Both the position numbers and the translations under genes were made by a program. Positions 57,599 to 64,000 of a stretch of 64,000 nucleotides of DNA are shown here, one piece after another. This stretch comes from Mesorhizobium loti. GTDB taxonomy: Bacteria; Pseudomonadota; Alphaproteobacteria; Rhizobiales; Rhizobiaceae. The stretch lies in contig AP017605.1 of the NCBI GenBank assembly GCA_002356515.1, positions 2,232,001 through 2,296,000 on the forward strand, in the 5' to 3' direction. The notes beneath the pieces are model-generated. The model saw nothing but the letters and a program-made list of their open reading frames with translations, was not told where the DNA came from and did not search any database. Position 1 is the first letter of the stretch; every line of letters begins with the position of its first letter.

Positions 57599-58594
57599 GT
57601 GCGGTTGAGATTTGTCCCTCTGGGTGTTGTCGTCACCCTCAGCCTTCTTGTCATCGTCATAGCCCTGACGGCGACGGTCCGGTCCTTCGCCGCGCCATCC
57701 GGCATCCCGGCTTGGCTGCAGGCCCATGTCGGCGACAGCGACGGCCAGATCTCAGAAGTGGTGCTGGAGCGGGCGCGCGCGCTCTACCTGAAGAAGGTGG
57801 CGCAAGGCGCGGTCAGGAACCCCTGCTATTTCGCCATGGATGCCACCCGTCCCGGCGATCTCGGCAATGGCGTGCCCGGGCGCCGGTACTACGTCGTCTG
57901 CGAAGCCAGCCAGTCGTTTCGCGCTATCGCATCGGGTCACGGGGCCGGCAAGAACCTGAAAGGCACGGTCGATTTTTCAAACGGCAGGCGGTGTTCCAAG
58001 AATTTTGGCAATGCCATGGATTCGGAACTAACGGCTGGCGGGGCATACATGACCCGGGAGTCGAAAACGTCGTTCAAGGGTTTTTATCGCACCGGTGCGA
58101 AGCAGGACGCCGCCTTCCTGCGCACCTTCATCCAGTTCGACGGCGAAGGCGAAGCCGCCAACGCCAGGCAGCGCGTGATCGGCGGCCACGCGGCGCAGGT
58201 GCTGCGCACCATGTGCATGCGCAAAAGCCCCAACAGCTCCTATGCCGATCATGATGGTCTGGTGCCGTTCGGCAAGCTGGTGGACTATGCGGGCGGCCGC
58301 AGCAATGGCTGCACCAGCTGGTCGCCGACGGATGCCCAGCAGATCATCGCGATGGTCAAGGACAACCCGACGACGCTCTACATCTATCCGGAATCGCGCG
58401 ACATCGCCGCCGTCGCACAAGCAGCAAAAGGCCATTCACCCACCGGCGAAGCACCCTATTGGAACGCATCCTGCCTGAAGGAAATCGGCGCGCCGAAATT
58501 CTGGCCGCAAAAAACCCTTGAGCCGATGATCGCCCAGTACAAGAAAGACCATCCCGCGCCACCCGCGCAGCCGCTGCCGATGTGCAAGCCGTGA
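57599..58594 (+). CDS. L,D-transpeptidase catalytic domain family protein (YkuD_2-type)
   Basis: This protein of about 331 residues has one N-terminal membrane or signal helix (VRLRFVPLGVVVTLSLLVIV). A catalytic domain of the murein L,D-transpeptidase (YkuD_2) type follows. Key positions are ASGHGAGKNLKGTVDFSNG, RQRVIGGHAAQVLRTMC and GGRSNGCTSWSPTDAQQII; the Cys after Ser-Asn-Gly is the nucleophile. It would cross-link or edit peptidoglycan outside the inner membrane. The GTG at 57599 with AGGAGAA (57584-57590) gives the best start. Confidence 0.78.
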   Translation: MRLRFVPLGVVVTLSLLVIVIALTATVRSFAAPSGIPAWLQAHVGDSDGQISEVVLERARALYLKKVAQGAVRNPCYFAMDATRPGDLGNGVPGRRYYVVCEASQSFRAIASGHGAGKNLKGTVDFSNGRRCSKNFGNAMDSELTAGGAYMTRESKTSFKGFYRTGAKQDAAFLRTFIQFDGEGEAANARQRVIGGHAAQVLRTMCMRKSPNSSYADHDGLVPFGKLVDYAGGRSNGCTSWSPTDAQQIIAMVKDNPTTLYIYPESRDIAAVAQAAKGHSPTGEAPYWNASCLKEIGAPKFWPQKTLEPMIAQYKKDHPAPPAQPLPMCKP

Positions 58595-58640
58595 AGTCCG
58601 CTCCATAGCAGGCTGCGAACCTCACTCACCCCGCGCCGGC

Positions 58641-59432
58641 TCAGCGCAGAAAATCGAGCACCGCCTCTATGAATTCTGCCGGATACTCCACGTTCGACAG
58701 GTGAACCGCGGGCAGCACAACCAGCTTCGCGCCGGGCACCGCCGCCGCGATCATCTCACTGTGGCTGGCCGCCGTCACCGTGTCGTGCTCGCCGGCGATC
58801 ACCAATGTCGGCCGGTTGATCAGCGCGACCGTGCGGCGAAGATCGGCATCGCGGACCGCCGCGAACAGACCTGCCAGGCCTTGTCGGTCGATCGCGAGCA
58901 GCATCGTGCGAAATTCAGCGATGACGGGTTCGTTGGCCGCCACCATCCGCGCGGGGAACCAGTTGTTGAGGAACATTTCGGCGGTTTCCGACATGTCCCG
59001 CGCCTGCCGGACAACGCCAATCCGCTCGTCGAAATAGCTTGCCGGACCGAGATGGGACGAGGTGTTGCTCAGGATCAGCCGGTCGATGCGCTCGGGCGCA
59101 TGGATGCCGAGCCACTGCCCGACAAAGCCGCCGAGCGACAGGCCGAGGAAATGCACACGTCCAAGGCCGAGCGCATCGAGCAGCTCGATCACGTCGCGGC
59201 CAAGCCGGTCGAGCGAATAGGCGCCAGCTGGGGCGCTTGACCCGCCATGGCCGCGAAAGTCGTAACGCAGAACACGGAAATGTTTCGACAGCTCGCCGAC
59301 CTGTCCGTCCCACATGTGCAACGTGGTGGCGATGGAGTTCGACAGCACCAGCACCGGCTTTGCGGCATCGCCATCGAAGCGGTAGGCGATGCGGGTGCCA
59401 TCGCCGACAGTCACGAAATTCAGCCCACTCAT
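58641..59432 (-). CDS. pcaD: 3-oxoadipate enol-lactonase-like alpha/beta hydrolase
   Basis: This hydrolase of about 263 residues has the oxyanion region LVLSNSIATTLHMWDGQVGE, the nucleophile elbow in FLGLSLGGFVGQWLG and a late acid/base pair in VIAGEHDTVTAASH and VVLPAVHLSNVEYP. The PcaD family opens 3-oxoadipate enol-lactone in protocatechuate breakdown, and SNS...GLSLGG fits it well. No other pca gene lies nearby, so the role in that pathway is unproven. The ATG at 59432 (MSGLNF) is preferred. It diverges from a LysR-type gene. Confidence 0.82.
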   Translation of the reverse strand: MSGLNFVTVGDGTRIAYRFDGDAAKPVLVLSNSIATTLHMWDGQVGELSKHFRVLRYDFRGHGGSSAPAGAYSLDRLGRDVIELLDALGLGRVHFLGLSLGGFVGQWLGIHAPERIDRLILSNTSSHLGPASYFDERIGVVRQARDMSETAEMFLNNWFPARMVAANEPVIAEFRTMLLAIDRQGLAGLFAAVRDADLRRTVALINRPTLVIAGEHDTVTAASHSEMIAAAVPGAKLVVLPAVHLSNVEYPAEFIEAVLDFLR

Positions 59433-59495
59433 GATGAAAAGTCCTTCTGGAAGGTTGAATGAGGCGGAGCGTAGCCGCGACGTGTTTTTGTTGAT

Positions 59496-59523
59496 ATTAC
59501 AAAGATAGGACAAACTCTGTAAT
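59496..59523. promoter_or_regulatory. Candidate LysR-type operator
   Basis: ATTACAAAG (59496-59504) and CTCTGTAAT (59515-59523) are inverted arms with one mismatch, separated by 10 bases. They lie between the divergent pcaD-like (start 59432) and LysR-type (start 59534) genes. The outer ATTACA/TGTAAT form a long dyad, as LysR proteins use for self-control. Confidence 0.5.
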
Positions 59524-59533
59524 CAAAGCTGAC

Positions 59534-60460
59534 ATGGCCGAATTCACCTTGCACGATTTGCAATGCTTCGATGCGGTGATCCGCACCGGCGGCTTTCAGC
59601 CTGCGGCCGCCCTGCTGCATCGCTCGCACCCGGCCGTGTTCGCCGCTGTCGCCAAGCTCGAGCGCCAGCTCGACCTCGTTCTGCTGGATCGCGGCGGCTA
59701 TCGCGTGCGCCCGACCGAGGCGGGGCTGTCGTTCCACCGCCGCGCGCAATCGCTGCTGCGCGAACTGGAGGGCCTGCGGGTGCACGCCGCCCAACTCTCG
59801 ATGGGCGAGGAAAGCGAGATCCATGTCGTGATCGGCGATCTCTGCCCGCGGCCGCAGGTGCTGGGCATGCTCGGACGGTTCTTCGCCCAATGCCCGGGCA
59901 CGCGCCTGCATCTGCATTTCGAGGCCGTCGGCGGTCCGTGGGAACGGCTGTTCGACGACGAGGCCGATCTGATCCTGCACTGGGTCGACAAGGGCGATGC
60001 GCGGGTGGAATGGGTCGATCTTTGCAAGGTGCCGTTCATTCCCGTGGTGGCGCCTGGCTTTCTGCCGGAGGGTATCAAAGAGCCGATCACGCCCGATCAG
60101 CTGCAGGCACTCACCCAATGCGTCATGCGCGACACAGCCCGCCATTCGCCGCAACAAAACTACTCGCTGATCGAGGGCGCGCCACAATGCCTGGTGGCCG
60201 ACCAAGGCATGAAAAAGGAAATCATCCTGCAAGGCCTTGGCTGGGGCCACCTGCCCCGCTTCCTGATCGAGGAAGAGCTGGGTGACGGACGCCTGCACTC
60301 CATCGCCGGCCGCCATATGCCGGGCCGCACCGAGGAGTTGGTGGTGGCGCGCCGCCGCGACCGGCCGCACGGGCCGGTGGCCAACCGGTTATGGGATCAT
60401 GTCCAGCAGGAAGCGCCGGCCCTGCGCCTCGCGCTGGAGCCGCCAAGAACTGCTTCGTAG
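59534..60460 (+). CDS. LysR family transcriptional regulator
   Basis: This 308-residue regulator has an N-terminal winged helix (FTLHDLQCFDAVIRTGGFQP, then AAALLHRSHPAVFAAVAKLE). A LysR substrate-binding domain follows from about residue 90 (IHVVIGDLCPRPQVLGMLGR). It diverges from the pcaD-like gene across an ATTACA/TGTAAT dyad, so it probably controls it. The inducer is unknown. Its last residues are followed by the convergent yqeY gene. Confidence 0.9.
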   Translation: MAEFTLHDLQCFDAVIRTGGFQPAAALLHRSHPAVFAAVAKLERQLDLVLLDRGGYRVRPTEAGLSFHRRAQSLLRELEGLRVHAAQLSMGEESEIHVVIGDLCPRPQVLGMLGRFFAQCPGTRLHLHFEAVGGPWERLFDDEADLILHWVDKGDARVEWVDLCKVPFIPVVAPGFLPEGIKEPITPDQLQALTQCVMRDTARHSPQQNYSLIEGAPQCLVADQGMKKEIILQGLGWGHLPRFLIEEELGDGRLHSIAGRHMPGRTEELVVARRRDRPHGPVANRLWDHVQQEAPALRLALEPPRTAS

Positions 60461-60495
60461 GGCAAGGCCAGACCTAACGATTGCCCTTGATACCT

Positions 60496-60945
60496 CTACT
60501 GCAGCAGGCCCTTGACGATGCCGCTGGCCTTGCCGAAATCCATCTGGCCGGCATATTTCTGCTTCAGCGCGGCGATCACCTTGCCCATGTCCTTCTGGCT
60601 GGCCGCACCAGTCTCGGCGATCGCCTCGCGCGCCGCGGCCGCGATTGCCGCATCGTCAAGCTGCGTCGGCAGGAAGCCGCGGATGATCTCCATCTCGCCG
60701 CGCTCCTGTGCGGCCAGTTCCGGGCGCTTGCCGTCTTCGAAGGCCTTCGCCGATTCCTCGCGCTGCTTCACCATCTTGGCCAGGATCTGCAGGATCTCCT
60801 CGTCGCTGGCGGGATCCTTGCCCGAACCTCGATTGGCAATGTCGCGGTCGTGGATGGCGGCCTGGATCAGCCGCAATGTCGGCAGCCGGTGCTTGTCCTG
60901 CGCCTTCATCGCGCTCTTCAGGGATTCGGCGATTTTTCCGCGCAT
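60496..60945 (-). CDS. GatB/YqeY domain-containing protein
   Basis: This 149-residue protein begins MRGKIAESLKSAMKAQDKHR and carries the YqeY helical domain (LPTLRLIQAAIHDRDIANRG and KDMGKVIAALKQKYAGQMDF), which resembles the C-terminus of GatB. It may take part in tRNA-dependent amidation or RNA binding; the exact role is unclear. AAGGAG upstream supports the ATG at 60945. The gene usually neighbours dnaG and rpoD; here it diverges from carA. Confidence 0.92.
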   Translation of the reverse strand: MRGKIAESLKSAMKAQDKHRLPTLRLIQAAIHDRDIANRGSGKDPASDEEILQILAKMVKQREESAKAFEDGKRPELAAQERGEMEIIRGFLPTQLDDAAIAAAAREAIAETGAASQKDMGKVIAALKQKYAGQMDFGKASGIVKGLLQ

Positions 60946-61216
60946 TGTGCTTGTCTCCTTCGAACGGCGCGGACCATAACCTCGCCGGGAGCACAAGGCA
61001 AATCTCGAAGGGGCCGGCAAGCCACTGATATTGTTCGACGAAATAAAACGATGTCGGTCCCTGGCTGTATCATTGACCGTTCTGGCACCTTCCCCTATGT
61101 ACTCGGCCTTGCATAAGACAATGAATTGACGCGCTGAGGCTCGAGAAATCGCTGCCGCGTCGTTTGCTGCGCGGATGGCCCGCCATCGAAGCGCACAGCC
61201 TGATAGGAGTGCCGCC

Positions 61217-62422
61217 ATGGCCGAGATGACGCCCGCCTGGGCCACCGAAAAGCCGACCGCCCTGCTGGTGCTGGCCGACGGCACCGTCATCGAGGGTCGC
61301 GGCCTCGGCGCCACCGGCTCCGCCGTCGCCGAAGTCTGCTTCAACACCGCGCTCACCGGCTACCAGGAAATCCTCACCGACCCGTCCTATGCCGGCCAGA
61401 TCGTCACCTTCACCTTCCCGCATATCGGCAATATCGGCACCAATGGCGAGGACATCGAAGACCTCAACCCGGCCGCCCGCGCCGGCGCTGTCGGCGCCGT
61501 GTTCAAGGCCGATGTCACCAACCCGTCCAACTACCGTGCCGCCGGCCATCTCGACCAGTGGCTGAAGAAGCGCGGCATCGTCGCGCTCTCGGGCATCGAC
61601 ACCCGCGCCCTCACCGCGCTGATCCGCGAAAAGGGCATGCCCAACGCGGTCATCGCGCATGCACCCGACGGCGTCTTCGACCTCGACGATCTCAAGCAGC
61701 GCGCCGCCGCCTGGTCTGGCCTGATCGGCCTCGACCTCGCCAAGGAAGTCACTTCGGGCCAGTCCTCGGTCTGGCGCGAGACGCCCTGGGTGTGGAACGA
61801 AGGCTTTGGCGAGCAGGCAGAGCCGTCGCTGCACGTCGTCGCCATCGACTACGGCGTCAAGCGCAACATCTTGCGCCTGCTCGCCGGCCTCGGCGCCAAG
61901 GTGACCGTTGTTCCGGCCAGCACCGGCTCGGAAGAGATCCTCGCCATGCAGCCCGACGGCATCTTCCTCTCCAACGGCCCCGGCGACCCGGAAGCCACGG
62001 GCGACTATGCCGTGCCGGTGATCCAGGATTTGCTCAAGACCGACATCCCGGTGTTCGGCATCTGCCTCGGCCACCAGATGCTGGCGCTGGCGCTCGGCGG
62101 CCGGACCGCCAAGATGCACCAGGGCCATCACGGCGCCAACCATCCGGTCAAGGACCACACCACAGGCAAGGTCGAGATCGTCTCGATGAACCACGGCTTT
62201 GCCGTCGATGCCGACTCGCTGCCCGAAGGCGTCGAGGAAACCCATGTCTCGCTGTTCGACGGCTCGAACTGCGGCATCGCGCTCACCGGCCGTCCGGTGT
62301 TCTCGGTCCAGCATCACCCAGAGGCTTCCCCGGGCCCGCAGGATTCGCACTATCTGTTCCGCCGCTTCGTCAACCTGATCCGCGAAAAGCGCGGCGAGGA
62401 ATTGCTGGCGGAGCGGGCTTAA
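61217..62422 (+). CDS. carA: Carbamoyl-phosphate synthase small subunit
   Basis: This 401-residue glutamine amidotransferase subunit supplies ammonia for carbamoyl phosphate, used in arginine and pyrimidine synthesis. The N-terminal domain shows VCFNTALTGYQEILTDPSYA. The amidotransferase triad is the Cys in FGICLGHQMLALALGG and His/Glu in VQHHPEASPGP. I chose ATG 61217 (MAEMTPAW). The large subunit carB is not in this window. It diverges from yqeY, with 271 bases between that hold no gene. Confidence 0.96.
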   Translation: MAEMTPAWATEKPTALLVLADGTVIEGRGLGATGSAVAEVCFNTALTGYQEILTDPSYAGQIVTFTFPHIGNIGTNGEDIEDLNPAARAGAVGAVFKADVTNPSNYRAAGHLDQWLKKRGIVALSGIDTRALTALIREKGMPNAVIAHAPDGVFDLDDLKQRAAAWSGLIGLDLAKEVTSGQSSVWRETPWVWNEGFGEQAEPSLHVVAIDYGVKRNILRLLAGLGAKVTVVPASTGSEEILAMQPDGIFLSNGPGDPEATGDYAVPVIQDLLKTDIPVFGICLGHQMLALALGGRTAKMHQGHHGANHPVKDHTTGKVEIVSMNHGFAVDADSLPEGVEETHVSLFDGSNCGIALTGRPVFSVQHHPEASPGPQDSHYLFRRFVNLIREKRGEELLAERA

Positions 62423-62434
62423 CTCGATCCGTTA

Positions 62435-62607
62435 GCGCCGCCCCTCATCTGCCTGCCGGATCTTCTCCCCGTGAACGGGGAGAAGGGGGCTGCCGCAACC
62501 TCCGTACTCTTCTTCCAACGTCGACGATTGGCGAAAGCGGCGATACCGCGTCTTTCTCCCGTCACTATACGGGGAGAAATGCCCGGCAGGGCAATGAGGG
62601 GCGGCGC
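62435..62607. repeat. Long palindromic intergenic repeat, about 173 bases
   Basis: GCGCCGCCCCTCAT at the start pairs with ATGAGGGGCGGCGC at the end. Inner pairs include CTTCTCCCCGT and ACGGGGAGAA-type arms. This cruciform-like layout is common in rhizobial intergenic DNA. It lies between carA and the convergent aldo/keto reductase gene, and I see no gene in the rest of the gap. Confidence 0.78.
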
Positions 62608-62644
62608 GAACAGATCACAAGCTCGCACGGCAAAATGCCCTGAC

Positions 62645-63565
62645 CTAAGCTACCGGCCGGCCTTCGCTCGCCTCCAGGATAGCGAACCATTGCTGGCGGT
62701 CGAGGGTGAGCTCCAGCGCCTTGACCATGGCCGCCAGCCGTTCCGGTTTCATCGAACCGAGCACCGGCACCAGCCGGGCCGGATGCCGCAGTAGCCAGGC
62801 GATGGCAACGGCGGCGAGATCGCCGGCGCCGACTTCGGCGGCCACCGCCGCGAGCGCTGCCCGCACCCGAGCTTCTCGGGCTTCCTTGCCGGTGAACAGC
62901 GAGCCACCACCGAGTGGCGACCAGATCATCGGCGCGTAGCCCAGGCGCTGCGCATGGTCGAGGCTGCCGTCGGTCAACGCGGACGTCTTCAGCACCGACA
63001 TCTCGATCTGGTTGGTGGCCATGGGAAACGTCAGCCGCGAGGCCAGGAGATCGAATTGCGATGGCGTGAAATTGGAAACGCCGACCGCCCTCACCTTGCC
63101 CGCCTTGACCAGTCCGGCCAGCGCCGCCGCCGTCTCGTCGGCATCCATCAGCGGATCCGGCCGGTGCAGCAGCAACAGGTCGAGATAATCGGTGCCGAGA
63201 TTGGCGAGCGAGCGGTCGACCGAGGCATTTATGTGGACGGCGCTGGTGTCATAGTGCTTCAGCCGGTTTTGCGGCCGGTTGGCCGAGGCCAGCATGATGT
63301 CGCATTTCGAGATCAGCTCGATCTGATCGCGCTTGCCCTTCCAACGCGACAGCCCGGCGCCGAAGGCCGCCTCCACCTCGTAATTCCCATAAATGTCGGC
63401 ATTGTCGAAACTGGTCAGGCCGAGGTCGACGGCGCTGCCAATCAGCCGCGCGACCTGATCGGCGTCCGGCCGGGCGCCACCATCGAGCAGGCGCCAGGCA
63501 CCGAAGACCAGCCGCGACAGCGACACCCCGTCTTTGGTCAGCGCGATGCGGCTGTCATGGCTCAT
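62645..63565 (-). CDS. Aldo/keto reductase
   Basis: This NADPH-dependent reductase of about 306 residues begins MSHDSRIALTKDGVSLSRLV. The active site shows FDNADIYGNYEVEAAFG (Asp and Tyr of the tetrad), KSKCD-like lysine in IELISKCDIMLA, and His in DLLLLHRPDPLMD. It reduces aldehydes or ketones; the substrate is unknown. The ATG at 63565 overlaps the stop of the upstream MFS gene, so the two are coupled. The frame upstream of the ATG is a shadow. Confidence 0.88.
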   Translation of the reverse strand: MSHDSRIALTKDGVSLSRLVFGAWRLLDGGARPDADQVARLIGSAVDLGLTSFDNADIYGNYEVEAAFGAGLSRWKGKRDQIELISKCDIMLASANRPQNRLKHYDTSAVHINASVDRSLANLGTDYLDLLLLHRPDPLMDADETAAALAGLVKAGKVRAVGVSNFTPSQFDLLASRLTFPMATNQIEMSVLKTSALTDGSLDHAQRLGYAPMIWSPLGGGSLFTGKEAREARVRAALAAVAAEVGAGDLAAVAIAWLLRHPARLVPVLGSMKPERLAAMVKALELTLDRQQWFAILEASEGRPVA

Positions 63566-64000
63566 GCCTGCGCTCCATCTTCCGCCACGTCGGTGGCGAC
63601 ATTTGTGACCGTCGCCGGTCTCGCCACCTTGGTGACGAAGACGATGAGCGCCAGCAGCAGAAAACACGCACCGACCAGATAGGGCGCGCCGCCGAAGGTC
63701 ACCGGCGCGCTTGGCCCGGTGAACCAGGAAAAGATCGCCGTGTAGAGCAGCGGCGTGATGATCGAGGTGATCGAGAAGAGCGAGGTCATCGCGCCCTGCA
63801 GTTCGCCCTGTGCCGAAGGTGGCACCTTGGCGGCGGCAAGGCTTCTCAGCGGCGGATCGGCCAGCGCTTCCAGGCAGCCGACGACGATCACCGCATAGAT
63901 CATCCAGCCCTGCGAAGCGAAGGCATAGCCGAAGGCGCTCGCCGCCGTGAAGGTCAGGCCGATCACCGCTGTCCTCCACTCGCCGAGCCTTGGGATCACG
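63562..64000 (-). CDS. MFS transporter, C-terminal part (N-terminus outside window)
   Basis: The visible 145 residues show the last membrane helices of an MFS exporter (VIGLTFTAASAFGYAFASQG and LEALADPPLRSLAAAKVPPS, then GELQGAMTSLFSITSIITPL), as in TetA/TCR-type carriers. The rest lies beyond base 64000. It overlaps the aldo/keto reductase start by four bases, so both belong to one operon. Confidence 0.85.
   Translation of the reverse strand, partial: VIPRLGEWRTAVIGLTFTAASAFGYAFASQGWMIYAVIVVGCLEALADPPLRSLAAAKVPPSAQGELQGAMTSLFSITSIITPLLYTAIFSWFTGPSAPVTFGGAPYLVGACFLLLALIVFVTKVARPATVTNVATDVAEDGAQA

Overview
The window is high-GC chromosomal DNA of an alphaproteobacterium in the order Hyphomicrobiales, most like Mesorhizobium or a close relative. 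This rests on recognisable rhizobial traits: an FnrN-type regulator with its cysteine cluster, a long RpoD with dnaG next to it, ABC sugar importers paired with ROK, MocR and LysR regulators, and rhizobial-style palindromic intergenic repeats. The assignment is by gene content and style only, since no 16S or database comparison was possible. I found no tRNA or rRNA genes, CRISPR arrays, transposases, integrases or phage genes.

Layout. 1-7773: an amino-sugar-like uptake and phosphorylation locus (ROK repressor, SIS-domain protein and BadF-type kinase on the minus strand; divergent ABC importer with a BKACE enzyme inside its operon), with a candidate ROK operator between the two arms. 7803-10814: AzlCD exporter, Lrp-type regulator and an MFS carrier. 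10868-14557: an SQR-like flavoprotein and a 1-Cys peroxiredoxin, divergent from a SARP/BTAD-type regulator with clustered cysteines. 14608-21304: a MocR regulator, MocA-like dehydrogenase, MocC/IolE-like protein and inositol/ribose-class ABC importer, matching the gene kinds of the rhizopine (moc) locus. 21444-26606: PHB-depolymerase-like esterase, two stress or envelope proteins and a large sarcosine/dimethylglycine dehydrogenase-like flavoprotein.

26809-34220 is a microaerobic respiration block: fnrN, then hemerythrin-cydX-cydB-cydA on the minus strand and cydDC diverging from a perfect FNR box. 34432-41508 holds small stress and membrane genes: HlyU, TetR with three operator-like dyads, PspA-like, YiaA, PadR with its own repeats, DCC protein, a His-tailed EamA transporter, DUF333, GYD and a TauD-type dioxygenase. 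41601-45930 is rpoD and dnaG. 46072-53877 carries RcnB, a Na/Pi cotransporter, DUF2061, an MFS carrier, a Zn/Cd P-type ATPase with its MerR regulator and a P1 peptidase. 53982-60460 holds GNAT, a stand-alone DnaB-like ATPase, SDR, AraC, an L,D-transpeptidase-like protein and a pcaD/LysR pair. 60496-64000 has yqeY divergent from carA, then an aldo/keto reductase and a truncated MFS gene.

The strongest leads for something not fully described are the cysteine-bearing SARP-type regulator beside the SQR/peroxiredoxin pair, the moc-like locus, the TetR/PspA/YiaA envelope-stress module with three dyads, the BKACE enzyme inside a sugar importer operon and the stand-alone DnaB-like ATPase. Many long antisense open frames are composition artefacts of the high GC content and were left out.
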